28,878 nt of DNA from positions 1 to 28,878 of the forward strand of contig CALAVG010000106.1 of NCBI GenBank assembly GCA_937892275.1, written 5' to 3'. Shown here piece after piece: positions 1 through 6,843 of this stretch (positions within the stretch are counted from its first letter, which is position 1; each line of letters opens with the position of its first letter). The stretch is from an uncultured Methanomicrobiales archaeon (GTDB lineage Archaea > Thermoplasmatota > Thermoplasmata > Methanomassiliicoccales > Methanomethylophilaceae). Below the pieces are notes generated by a model. It ran no database searches. It had not been told where the DNA came from and saw only the letters and a program-made list of their open reading frames with translations. The translations under genes were made by a program, and so were the position numbers.

Positions 1-529
1 CCTGCCTGTTCATGCCTGTGAGCGCCATCATGGCGTAATCCACACCTTTGATGAACCAATCTGGCGCATCAGTGAGGTCCGCCACTTCCGATACCGGTTT
101 GTTCTTGTGTGGTACACCAGGATCCTCCGGGTAGCCTATGGAGATGAGAATGACGCTCCTGTGGCCTTCAGGGACATCGGCGTTGGACTGTTTCTTCCCG
201 GCCATCATCGCCCAGCATGTCCCGAGACCGAGGGTCTGGGCGAAGAGGACGAGATGTTCGCCGTAGTACCCTGCATCGATGTTCAGGTGTTCCGAATCGG
301 GACCGGATACGACGATGTAGTTGACCGCATTCTTGAATTTCATCAAGCTCTTTAGCAGGAACTTGCTGAACGCCCTGGGCTCATCGAGGACCAGCCTGAT
401 GGACATGCCGCTCTTCTCATTGATCTCGGAGATCTCCTTCTGCAACAGCTCCAGTGTCTCCCCTTCTATCTTCCTGTCGGTGTACAGCCTGACCGAATGT
501 CTTTCCTTTATCGCTTCATCGAAATTCAT
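1..529 (-). CDS. Nitroreductase family protein (3' end outside window)
   Basis: Reading the minus strand from the ATG at 529 gives an open frame running off the left edge (about 176 residues visible, no stop). The N-terminus has the classic nitroreductase opening, ERHSVRLYTDRKIE, where the Arg/Ser-Val-Arg segment contacts FMN phosphate. Later segments GYYGEHLVLFAQTLGLGTCWA and ILISIGYPED match the dimer-core helix and the C-terminal FMN-contact region of the family. Such proteins are FMN-dependent NAD(P)H oxidoreductases; the substrate cannot be read from sequence. It starts 4 nt after the stop of the methyltransferase-like gene, so the two are very likely co-transcribed from the promoter near 1560. 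The family call is firm; physiological role unknown. Confidence 0.85.
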   Translation of the reverse strand, partial: MNFDEAIKERHSVRLYTDRKIEGETLELLQKEISEINEKSGMSIRLVLDEPRAFSKFLLKSLMKFKNAVNYIVVSGPDSEHLNIDAGYYGEHLVLFAQTLGLGTCWAMMAGKKQSNADVPEGHRSVILISIGYPEDPGVPHKNKPVSEVADLTDAPDWFIKGVDYAMMALTGMNRQ

Positions 530-533
530 ATGT

Positions 534-1532
534 TCACATCCTATAGTCGGCCAACGCCTGCAGGTTGGCATTGGTGGTCTGCGGAGGTACTCCGCATTCG
601 GGGGCTATTATCGGATATCCCGCCTTTGCCGCCTTGATTGCTGAATTCCTGACATCGTCGGGGGTCCCTTGCATGAGGACGCTGATAGGATCCACGCCTC
701 CGACAAGGATCGCCTTGTCGCCGTAACGTTCGACCATTCCTTCGGGATTATCGTAGCTCTGGACCGAGAGTGCCGTGGCGCCGAGGTCGATCAATACGTC
801 TATCACATGTTCTGTCTCGCCACATACATGCGTGGTCGAGAAGGATTCCCTGATCTCCGAATACACCTTCTTCTCGTAAGGGGCGAACATGGGGAAGTAA
901 TCGGGAGGAAGGATCTCCTCCGCGGCCTCCGTTATCATGAAGATGTTGTCCGAGACAGCTGACATCGCACGTGCGTATTCGCACTGATACGGGGTCACCC
1001 TGTCCACCCATGTGGTGACGATATCAGGATCCATGAACAGCCCCATTATGAACGTCTCCGGACCGACCAGGAACTGGGCCACTTCGAGAGGTCCGTTCAT
1101 GCATGATGTCAGGAAGAGCTCCGGATGCTCCTTTGACAGACGCTCCGCGGTACGGACGTACATCGAACACCTTCCTTCGGACAGGAATTCGTCCACAGGC
1201 ATGAATTCGGGAGGTTCCATCAGTGTCTCCGTTCTCCACGGCGAGCCGACAACTGAAGGCTGTATGCTGTTGCTTCCCTCCTTGATCTCGCATCCGAGCC
1301 TTTCAGCTTCAGAGGTGAGATCGAATGGTATCCTGACGGTAGCGAAACCGAATTGCTTGGAGGGCTGAAGGGCCAGAGCGATCATTGCATCCTTTTCGAA
1401 GTTGGCCTTGGGCCATTTGCTGTCGCAGAGGGACATGAGCTCTATCGTTCCCGTCTGAGAGAACAATGCGGGCGGAGCGGAACCTTTGTTCTCGCCGTTC
1501 ATCGCATCGACGATCTCCTGCTTGGTGTTCAT
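534..1532 (-). CDS. MtaA/CmuA-type methylcobamide:CoM methyltransferase-like protein (uroporphyrinogen decarboxylase fold)
   Basis: The 332-residue product has the UroD-like fold typical of MtaA/MtbA/CmuA enzymes, which move a methyl group from a methylated corrinoid protein to coenzyme M in methylotrophic methanogenesis. The zinc-site signature His-X-Cys-Xn-Cys is intact: H235, C237 in STTHVCGET and C312 in APECGVPP, with spacing (74 residues) close to that of known MtaA/MtbA. The glycine-rich VGGVDP segment near 278-282 is also typical. Length is normal for the family (about 330-340). No corrinoid protein or substrate methyltransferase gene is adjacent; instead a nitroreductase follows 4 nt downstream. 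It may be a CoM methyltransferase of unknown substrate chain or a paralogue with another methyl acceptor. The start at 1532 lies about 29 bp from a TATA element, so the mRNA is probably nearly leaderless. Confidence 0.85.
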   Translation of the reverse strand: MNTKQEIVDAMNGENKGSAPPALFSQTGTIELMSLCDSKWPKANFEKDAMIALALQPSKQFGFATVRIPFDLTSEAERLGCEIKEGSNSIQPSVVGSPWRTETLMEPPEFMPVDEFLSEGRCSMYVRTAERLSKEHPELFLTSCMNGPLEVAQFLVGPETFIMGLFMDPDIVTTWVDRVTPYQCEYARAMSAVSDNIFMITEAAEEILPPDYFPMFAPYEKKVYSEIRESFSTTHVCGETEHVIDVLIDLGATALSVQSYDNPEGMVERYGDKAILVGGVDPISVLMQGTPDDVRNSAIKAAKAGYPIIAPECGVPPQTTNANLQALADYRM

Positions 1533-1555
1533 GTGGGGAAAACAGACCGTTCTAC

Positions 1556-1566
1556 AGTTATAAAGG
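1556..1566. promoter_or_regulatory. Shared bidirectional TATA box between divergent genes
   Basis: The only AT-rich box in the 53-bp gap between the divergent genes is AGTTATAAAG. Read either way it gives a TATA-like box A (TTATAAAG / CTTTATAA). Its centre (about 1561) is about 25 bp from the plus-strand ATG at 1586 and about 29 bp from the minus-strand ATG at 1532, so both transcripts would start at or within a few bases of the start codon. Assignment rests on archaeal promoter spacing, not on mapped start sites. Confidence 0.55.
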
Positions 1567-1585
1567 AAAGGTATTCGGACATGCG

Positions 1586-2629
1586 ATGATAGATTGCAAC
1601 GTCCTCATAGTTGGCGGGGGCTTGGCAGGGCTCTCGGCAGCAGTGCATCTGAGAAGGGCAGGTATAGAGGACGTCATCGTGATCGAGAGGATGTCCGGGA
1701 AACAGTACGGACATTATCACAGGACCTGCGGTGAAGCGGTGAGCGACAGAATGCTACGTATTTCACGTACCAAATCCGATTGTGTCGTCCGCAGGATCGA
1801 CGAAGCCGTCATATCATGCGAAGGTGTCGATATCAGGGTCCGTGTGAAGGGCCAGATAATCGATCGTGAGAGGCTCCTAGAGGACATGAGGGCCCAAAGC
1901 GGTGCCCAGGTGGTAACAGGGTCTGTGACATCCGTCAGAAGGGATCCGGATGGCTATATTGTGGTCACCGGATCGGAGGAATACCATTGCAGATACCTCA
2001 TAGGTGCGGACGGAGCTTTCTCCGTAGTGAGGAAGTGCATCTTCGGCCACGAGCCGGATGTGAAGCTCGCCGCCGTCAACAACCTTGTCAAAGGGGATTC
2101 GAATTCCGGGACGATAGGTTTCTCTGTCTCTCCGGATTACAATGGACTGTACAAGTGGGACTTCCCGTCGAAGGACGGACTCAGGTCCGTGGGATACACG
2201 CTGGGCGATGATGATGTCAAGGATCCCGTCGAGAGAGGTATCCGCTACATCGTCACCAGCAACAACAGGACGGTGGTGAAGGAGGATTGCTGCATCGTCG
2301 GTGACGCAGCCATCCTGGCGAATCCGCTCTGCTACGGAGGCATCGGTATAGCACTGTTATCAGGCAGGAAGGCAGCCGAGGCCATAGCGAAGAAGAATCT
2401 CGGAAGATACCAGAAATGGGTCAGGAAAGTAGTGATGCTCGATCACCATTACATGGATGCTTACTACACGGTGATGAAGTGGGGACGTGAGGATTATCCA
2501 GATGCCGTGGCACCGTTCAGGAACGGGAGTTCATTCCTTCTTCTGAGAGGAGCGTACGCAATGTTCAGACGTCCCAAGTGGGCAAATGTGTATATGTCCA
2601 TCTGGATGGGTTTTAAGTTCTGTTGGTAA
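1586..2629 (+). CDS. Geranylgeranyl reductase family FAD-dependent oxidoreductase
   Basis: The start is placed at 1586 (MIDCNVLIVGGG), not at the farther upstream in-frame ATG, because the Rossmann FAD-binding motif begins at once: G10-G11-G12-L-A-G15, with the ribose-binding acidic residue E34. HRTCGEAVSDRM (45-56) resembles the family's conserved Cys-Gly region, followed by IGADGAF and the second FAD motif CIVGDAAILANPLCYGGIG. Members saturate the isoprenoid chains of archaeal membrane lipids (digeranylgeranylglycerophospholipid reductase) or related polyprenyl substrates. At 347 residues it is somewhat shorter than the usual 390-400, so it may be a paralogue with a different substrate rather than the main lipid reductase. 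Transcription is probably from the TATA box at 1558-1565 and leaderless. Confidence 0.8.
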   Translation: MIDCNVLIVGGGLAGLSAAVHLRRAGIEDVIVIERMSGKQYGHYHRTCGEAVSDRMLRISRTKSDCVVRRIDEAVISCEGVDIRVRVKGQIIDRERLLEDMRAQSGAQVVTGSVTSVRRDPDGYIVVTGSEEYHCRYLIGADGAFSVVRKCIFGHEPDVKLAAVNNLVKGDSNSGTIGFSVSPDYNGLYKWDFPSKDGLRSVGYTLGDDDVKDPVERGIRYIVTSNNRTVVKEDCCIVGDAAILANPLCYGGIGIALLSGRKAAEAIAKKNLGRYQKWVRKVVMLDHHYMDAYYTVMKWGREDYPDAVAPFRNGSSFLLLRGAYAMFRRPKWANVYMSIWMGFKFCW

Positions 2630-2656
2630 CTTCTTCCTATATTACGCGCGTTCTTT

Positions 2657-2668
2657 TTATTTTATATA
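2657..2668 (+). promoter_or_regulatory. TATA box (box A) of the PC4-like gene
   Basis: TTTTATATACAA lies about 38-44 bp upstream of the ATG at 2701 in an otherwise AT-rich gap, giving an expected transcription start near 2688 and a leader of about a dozen bases. Confidence 0.5.
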
Positions 2669-2700
2669 CAATAATACAAATACAGGTCATAGTTGATCGC

Positions 2701-2922
2701 ATGGTAGATTTTAGCTACGAAGTCACAGAGAACATCGCCGTCCTCTCCGAGTCCTCGAAGGGATGGACAAAGGAACTCAATCTGATCAGTTGGAACGGAA
2801 GGGAGCCCAAGTACGATATCAGGGAATGGTCCCCCGACCACAGCAAGATGGGCAAGGGAATTACGCTCTCCGATGAAGAGGTCGAGGTTCTCAAGAAGGC
2901 CCTCGATTCCAGAGATATCTGA
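2701..2922 (+). CDS. YdbC/PC4-like single-stranded nucleic-acid-binding protein
   Basis: The 73-residue protein starts MVDFSYEVTENIAVLSES and contains KELNLISWNGREPKYDIREW followed by KGITLSDEEVEVLKKAL. That beta-rich pattern ending in one helix is the PC4/p15 coactivator-like fold found in short prokaryotic YdbC proteins, which bind single-stranded DNA or RNA as dimers. I chose 2701 because the extra 26 upstream codons cover an AT-rich stretch (about 2650-2680, including TTTATATACA) that looks like the promoter, and homologues start near this point. A strong hairpin follows at 2936. The family call comes from the recognisable motif; its specific role is not evident. Confidence 0.75.
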   Translation: MVDFSYEVTENIAVLSESSKGWTKELNLISWNGREPKYDIREWSPDHSKMGKGITLSDEEVEVLKKALDSRDI

Positions 2923-2935
2923 TTTCAAATCCAGA

Positions 2936-2953
2936 CCGGGGAGTGATCCCCGG
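2936..2953 (+). terminator. Hairpin terminator after the PC4-like gene
   Basis: Perfect 7-bp stem CCGGGGA/TCCCCGG with GTGA loop, 13 nt after the stop codon. The T-rich tail is interrupted (CCATCGCCTTTCC then TTTTT), so termination strength is uncertain. Confidence 0.6.
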
Positions 2954-3060
2954 CCATCGCCTTTCCACCGTTTTTATCGTCTATTTTTGTTAACTTATCT
3001 GTTCATATACATAGTCGTACATACGGGGTTACAGCATCTTAGATGCGAAAACGTGATCAT

Positions 3061-3243
3061 ATGGCGTACGGCGGATACAGGAACGAAAGGGAAAGACCGA
3101 GGGAATTCTTCAAGGCCACATGCTCTGAGTGCGGCAAGGAGTGCGAGGTACCTTTCAAGCCCACCAGCGGAAAACCCGTCTATTGCAGGGACTGCTTCCA
3201 GAAGCACAGACCCGCTGTCGAGCGTGACAGATCGAAATTCTAA
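3061..3243 (+). CDS. Small CxxC-x17-CxxC zinc-binding protein
   Basis: The 60-residue basic protein has two CxxC knuckles, CSEC and CRDC, separated by exactly 17 residues (GKECEVPFKPTSGKPVY), the arrangement that defines the archaeal/bacterial CxxC-x17-CxxC domain family. It likely coordinates one zinc ion and, given its many Arg and Lys residues, may bind nucleic acid; no function is established from sequence. I prefer the start at 3061 (MAYGGYRNERE), which matches the usual MAYGG-like beginning, over an in-frame ATG 18 nt upstream at 3043; neither has a Shine-Dalgarno sequence. A possible TATA element (TTCATATA) lies at 3002-3009. Confidence 0.75.
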   Translation: MAYGGYRNERERPREFFKATCSECGKECEVPFKPTSGKPVYCRDCFQKHRPAVERDRSKF

Positions 3244-3258
3244 AACCGAAAAACAAAC

Positions 3259-3273
3259 GGGGCTCAAAGCCCC
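3259..3273 (-). terminator. Hairpin terminator of the PAS/PPOX/membrane-protein operon
   Basis: GGGGC/GCCCC stem with a 5-nt loop, directly beyond the minus-strand stop codon at 3281. On the minus strand it is followed by GTTTGTTTTT, a good terminator tail; on the plus strand the tail is not T-rich, so it mainly serves the minus-strand operon. Confidence 0.65.
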
Positions 3274-3280
3274 ATTGAAA

Positions 3281-3487
3281 TCACTTCTTGGGTCTCGTTG
3301 CGTTGTACATCGAGAGCAGCATGAACGTTGGCAGGGCGATCAGTGCTGAGGCGCATCCGATTATGAGGATGATCGCACCGGGTACTCTCATATCGAATCC
3401 GAACAGTACTATCGATCCGATGACGATGCATATGCCGCCGACCACGAAGAGGATCTCCGAGAGCTTCTTATGCTGTCTTGGTTCCAT
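3281..3487 (-). CDS. Small two-helix membrane protein
   Basis: This 68-residue protein has two hydrophobic spans, about residues 11-29 (EILFVVGGICIVIGSIVLF) and 34-57 (PGAIILIIGCASALIALPTFMLL), joined by a short charged turn, with Lys/Arg at both ends. I do not recognise a named family. It begins 2 nt after the stop of the PPOX-like gene and ends just before a hairpin terminator, so it is the last gene of a three-gene minus-strand operon. No catalytic motif is visible; a function as a small membrane anchor or stress protein would be speculation. Confidence 0.65.
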   Translation of the reverse strand: MEPRQHKKLSEILFVVGGICIVIGSIVLFGFDMRVPGAIILIIGCASALIALPTFMLLSMYNATRPKK

Positions 3488-3489
3488 GT

Positions 3490-3888
3490 TCAGGCCACTT
3501 TCTCGCCGGCGGAGGATGATGCGCTCTCGTCCCAGATCTCCAGGACCTTGAATTCCCAGACTGCGACAGTGGTGAGGTTGAATCTGTCCATCGCGGCGTA
3601 CATCTTGTCGAACGCCTCACCTTCCACGAGCCTTCCGGTCGTGGCGGCCTTGAGGGAATATGCGTTCTTCCCCTGCCAGACCAGGATCTCGACGTTGGGA
3701 TTGGATTTCAAGTATTCGCATGTCCTGTGCATGAAGACCTCGGCGACGAGTATGGTGTCGTGTCCGACCATGGATAGGCTCGCACAGACTATGGCATGGG
3801 GCTTCCCGTCAGGTGAGACGGTCGCAAGGATCTTGTGACTGTCCGGGCTCTGGATCATCTTGGCTACTGGATCGGGTATGGATACCAT
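3490..3888 (-). CDS. Pyridoxamine 5'-phosphate oxidase-like FMN-binding protein
   Basis: The 132-residue product shows the split-barrel flavin-binding pattern: KILATVSPDGKPHAIVCASLSM (first strands), DTILVAEVFMHRTCEYLKSNPNVEILVW (the family's 'dev..f.kt..Nl..np.v.l' block), then YSLKAATTGRLVEG. These proteins bind FMN or F420-type cofactors and reduce or oxidise small substrates; the conserved features here do not distinguish the cofactor. It sits 5 nt after a PAS-domain gene and 2 nt before a membrane protein, suggesting one redox- or signal-linked operon. The C-terminal tail (DESASSSAGEKVA) is low complexity. Confidence 0.8.
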   Translation of the reverse strand: MVSIPDPVAKMIQSPDSHKILATVSPDGKPHAIVCASLSMVGHDTILVAEVFMHRTCEYLKSNPNVEILVWQGKNAYSLKAATTGRLVEGEAFDKMYAAMDRFNLTTVAVWEFKVLEIWDESASSSAGEKVA

Positions 3889-3893
3889 TCAAT

Positions 3894-4289
3894 TCACTCC
3901 TCATCTGTTTCGACGGTACGGAGGCACTGTATAACGAGCTCCATCTTACCGTTCTTATAATACGGGACGGTCTTGCATTCGACCGTCTTTCCCGTCATGG
4001 GTATGACCTTCCTGCGTACGGAGTTCGTGGGCTCACCGATCACGACCGTGCCTGCATCGCAGTCCGCACAGGGTATCGAGTTCTTGAACAGCTGGTGACA
4101 TTTCATCTCAAGTGCTTTTTCGACCCTGATGCCGAAAGCCATCTCTCCAGCATGGTTCATCCACAGGATGTTATGGTCCGCATCATGGATGACGATGACC
4201 TCCTCGATCGTGTCGAGGATAAGGTTCATGAGTTTCTCGGAATAAATCTCGGATTTGTCCACGGTCTTACCCCAGGGAATATATCGCAT
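3894..4289 (-). CDS. PAS domain protein with Cys-rich loop
   Basis: A single PAS fold covers about residues 18-122 of 131: LILDTIEEVIVIHDADHNILWMNHAGEMAFG is the typical PAS start, followed by KCHQLFKNSIPCADC (C64, H65, C74, C77), a Cys cluster seen in many sensory PAS domains, and the closing strands VECKTVPYYKNGKMELVIQCLRTVE. There is no kinase, HTH or methyl-accepting domain, so it is a stand-alone sensor or protein-interaction module; the cysteines could hold a metal or act in redox sensing (inference). It heads the operon with the PPOX-like flavoprotein 5 nt downstream. The start could alternatively be the Met at residue 21 (4229), since TATA-like bases occur inside the first codons. Confidence 0.75.
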   Translation of the reverse strand: MRYIPWGKTVDKSEIYSEKLMNLILDTIEEVIVIHDADHNILWMNHAGEMAFGIRVEKALEMKCHQLFKNSIPCADCDAGTVVIGEPTNSVRRKVIPMTGKTVECKTVPYYKNGKMELVIQCLRTVETDEE

Positions 4290-4383
4290 TCGGTATAGAT
4301 AAACGAGTGTCCCGATTCAGGGCTGATGTGGCCTCCTGAGCGACCAACCTATTTTAATACGGTGATTTGGATAGAGGCGGTCG

Positions 4384-5319
4384 ATGAATTACGACGTTGT
4401 CATAATAGGTGCCGGACCCGCAGGACTCACAGCAGGAATCTATGCAAGATCCAAAGGTATGACAACACTTCTCATCGATTCGGGACGCGTCGGCGGACAG
4501 CTCGTCAGTCTGTATCCTGAGAAGGGAATTCATAATTATCCCGGTTTCGAGACGATCCAGGCCAGGAAACTCTCTGACAAGCTCTACGCTCAGGCAGAAT
4601 CAATGGGCTGCGAGATCAAGGAGAACGAGAAGGTCGAGGAGATCAATAACGGCGACCAGGAACTCATAGTTGTGTCTAAACTCGCTGAGTATCACACGAA
4701 ATCGGTTATCATCGCCATCGGTATGGGAAGCTTCAAGCCCAAGAAGATGGGATGTCCGGGAGAGGAGGAGCTCTACGGCAAAGGCGTAACATACATTCTG
4801 CCTGCCAAGGAGGAGCTCGTAGGTAAGAGGGTCACGATGTTCGGAGGCGGAAACAGCGCCATCGACATGGCTATGATCTCCACACAGGTCGCGGAGACCA
4901 CATTGGTCCACCGCAGGGCAGAGTTCAGGGCCGACGAATCTACCGTCAGGGAACTTGGGAAGAGCGAGGTCAAGACCATCATGAACGCCAACCTCAAGTC
5001 CATCAACGGTACCGACAAGGTGGAGTCCGTAACGCTCACCATAGGCGAGGAGGAGACAACAATCCCGACGGACCTGGTCGTAATCAACATCGGAATATCT
5101 GCTGATCTGGATGATCTGAAGAAATGGGGAATCGAGCTGACCAAGGACGGTCTCGTCAAGGTAGATTTCGATATGTCCACCAACCGCCCGGGGATATTCG
5201 CATGCGGGGATGTCGTCTCCTACGAGGGCAAGTACAAGCAGATCACCACAGCCTGCGGAGAGGCGACCACCGCCACCATGATGGCCTATAAGTTCGCCAA
5301 GAAGCCCTATTGGGCATGA
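4384..5319 (+). CDS. Thioredoxin-reductase-like ferredoxin-NADP(+) reductase, no CxxC
   Basis: The 311-residue flavoprotein has FAD motif G9-A-G-P-A-G14, the NAD(P) motif GGGNSA (154-159), the NADPH-preferring HRRAEFR (176-182) and the FAD-closing IFACGDV. In true thioredoxin reductases a redox CxxC sits just after the GKG motif; here that stretch reads GKGVTYILPAKEE, with no cysteine pair. The absence, together with LYPEKGIHNYPGF, matches the TrxR-like ferredoxin-NADP reductase group that exchanges electrons between ferredoxin and NADPH. The reaction is inferred from family resemblance. A TATA-like element (TTTTAATA near 4351) lies about 30 bp upstream of the ATG, and the gene starts the long plus-strand series running to glyS. 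Confidence 0.85.
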   Translation: MNYDVVIIGAGPAGLTAGIYARSKGMTTLLIDSGRVGGQLVSLYPEKGIHNYPGFETIQARKLSDKLYAQAESMGCEIKENEKVEEINNGDQELIVVSKLAEYHTKSVIIAIGMGSFKPKKMGCPGEEELYGKGVTYILPAKEELVGKRVTMFGGGNSAIDMAMISTQVAETTLVHRRAEFRADESTVRELGKSEVKTIMNANLKSINGTDKVESVTLTIGEEETTIPTDLVVINIGISADLDDLKKWGIELTKDGLVKVDFDMSTNRPGIFACGDVVSYEGKYKQITTACGEATTATMMAYKFAKKPYWA

Positions 5320-5359
5320 TTCGGACATCCTTTTATCCGTATCAGGGTATGCTGCATAC

Positions 5360-6403
5360 ATGAATGCCACCGGAGGGTCCGCGGATTTCACCGCGGGAGG
5401 ATACATAGTCGAGCATGGATCCCTGGAACCGTGCACGGTGGTATGCACAGACGGGAGAGCGGAGATCGACCGCTCGGAACCCGACAGATGCGATTTCAAC
5501 GCCATTTTCATAAGGGATCTGGTCAACGCCCACACACATTGCGGCGATTACGGGCTGAAGGTCCCTCCCGGACTTACCTTGGAAGAGCTCGTGGCCCCTC
5601 CCGGCGGACTGAAGCACAGATATCTTTCAGGTCTGGACAGCAAAGGTCTCGAGGACAACATCCGCAGGTTCGACGCAGCATCCTCGGGATACGGGTCTGC
5701 ATCCTTCATTGACTTCCGCGAAGGCGGTGCGGAGGGATGCATGGCACTGCGCAGGTGTAGCAGGGATGTGATCATATTGGGCCGTCCGATCTCGAAGGAA
5801 TACGACCCCGAGGAGATATCGGACATCCTATCCGTCGCCGACGGCATAGGCATATCCAGCATATCCGACATGGATCCGAGTTATCTGGAATCAGTGGCGG
5901 ACGATGTCCGTAGGGAGAGGAAGATATTCGCCATACATGCCAGCGAGAGGATCCGCGAGGATATCGACACTATCCTGTCGCTCGATCCCGCATTCGTCGT
6001 GCACATGTGCGAAGCAACGGACGACGACATGGCCAAATGCGCCGAAGCAGAGGTACCGATAGCGATATGTCCCACATCCAACGCCTACTTCGGCAAGGAG
6101 ACTCCGATTATCCGCATGTTGGACAACGGAGCGGATGTGATGCTGGGGACGGACAACGGTATGCTGTGCGAACCCGATATGATATCGGAAGCAAGCGTGT
6201 TCTCATCGCTGGTATCCAATCAGGGCGGGGATCCCGGAGAGGTATGGAAGGCCCTGTCGAACGCGAGCAAGTTATTAAATCGCACGAGTAGGATGGAGTA
6301 CCAGATATCGGAACGGTATCTCACGGTCATCCCGCAGAGGGATAAGGGTAACACCCTTTTATCTAACCCGTTCCGCGTAAAAATCGAACGAAGGAGTGAA
6401 TAA
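5360..6403 (+). CDS. Amidohydrolase superfamily metal-dependent hydrolase
   Basis: The 347-residue protein has metal-ligand signatures of the amidohydrolase TIM barrel: NAHTH (H58, H60) after strand 1, IHASE (H193, E196), VHMCEA (H215) and GTDN (D265). The pattern resembles cytosine-deaminase/chlorohydrolase-type deaminases, which hydrolyse an amino group from a heterocycle; the substrate is unknown. The N-terminal beta-sandwich is short. The last ~40 residues (after LLNRTSR) are less typical and overlap a TATA-like CCTTTTATCTAA at 6354-6365 that may serve the next gene. The stop codon is 2 nt before the universal stress protein start, so read-through expression is also likely. A TATA-like TTTTAT near 5330 lies 30 bp before its ATG. 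Confidence 0.8.
   Translation: MNATGGSADFTAGGYIVEHGSLEPCTVVCTDGRAEIDRSEPDRCDFNAIFIRDLVNAHTHCGDYGLKVPPGLTLEELVAPPGGLKHRYLSGLDSKGLEDNIRRFDAASSGYGSASFIDFREGGAEGCMALRRCSRDVIILGRPISKEYDPEEISDILSVADGIGISSISDMDPSYLESVADDVRRERKIFAIHASERIREDIDTILSLDPAFVVHMCEATDDDMAKCAEAEVPIAICPTSNAYFGKETPIIRMLDNGADVMLGTDNGMLCEPDMISEASVFSSLVSNQGGDPGEVWKALSNASKLLNRTSRMEYQISERYLTVIPQRDKGNTLLSNPFRVKIERRSE
6391..6399 (+). promoter_or_regulatory. Strong Shine-Dalgarno site of the universal stress protein gene
   Basis: AAGGAGTGA, near-perfect anti-16S complement, ends 6 nt before the ATG at 6406 and overlaps the last codons of the amidohydrolase. Together with GGAGGT at 6831-6836 before the next ATG, it shows that internal operon genes here use SD-led starts, while many first genes look leaderless. 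Confidence 0.6.
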
Positions 6404-6405
6404 GT

Positions 6406-6843
6406 ATGGCATTCGATAGGATCCTGGTTCCTACGGACGGAAGCGAGTATACGAAGCCAGCGATCATCAAGGCGATCGAACTGGCGAAGATGGCAGGCGG
6501 AAAGGTTACAGCACTGTACGTGCTGGATCAGACGGTTCTGACGAATATGCCGATGGATACGGCCGTCATGAATGTCTACAAGACCCTCGAGAAGGAAGGC
6601 CAGGAAGCGGTCGACTTCGTCCTCAACACAGCAAAGGAGAACGGAGTGGAGGCCGAGGTCTCCATCAAGGAGGGAACACCCGTCAAGGTCATCCTCGAGG
6701 AGTCACCCAACTTCGATGTCATAGTCATGGGTACGCTGGGAAGGACCGGCATGTCCAAACTTCTTATGGGAAGCGTCGCCGAGAGAGTAGTCAGGGCCGC
6801 TTCCTGTCCGGTCATGGTCGTAAGGGCGCCGGAGGTAAACTGA
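6406..6843 (+). CDS. Universal stress protein (UspA family)
   Basis: The 145-residue protein has the full single-domain USP layout: N-terminal FDRILVPTDGSEYTKPAI and the ATP-binding signature G-x2-G-x9-G-S in MGTLGRTGMSKLLMGSVAERV, ending in CPVMVV. USPs with this motif bind ATP and are made under starvation or stress. Translation is likely efficient given the SD site at 6391. It is followed directly by a four-CBS protein (ATG immediately after the TGA stop), a pairing in which both partners bind adenine nucleotides, suggesting a shared energy-sensing role (inference). Confidence 0.92.
   Translation: MAFDRILVPTDGSEYTKPAIIKAIELAKMAGGKVTALYVLDQTVLTNMPMDTAVMNVYKTLEKEGQEAVDFVLNTAKENGVEAEVSIKEGTPVKVILEESPNFDVIVMGTLGRTGMSKLLMGSVAERVVRAASCPVMVVRAPEVN

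Noticed and set aside
4384..5319. Genuine thioredoxin reductase
   Set aside because: The redox-active CxxC is missing at its expected position after the GKG motif.
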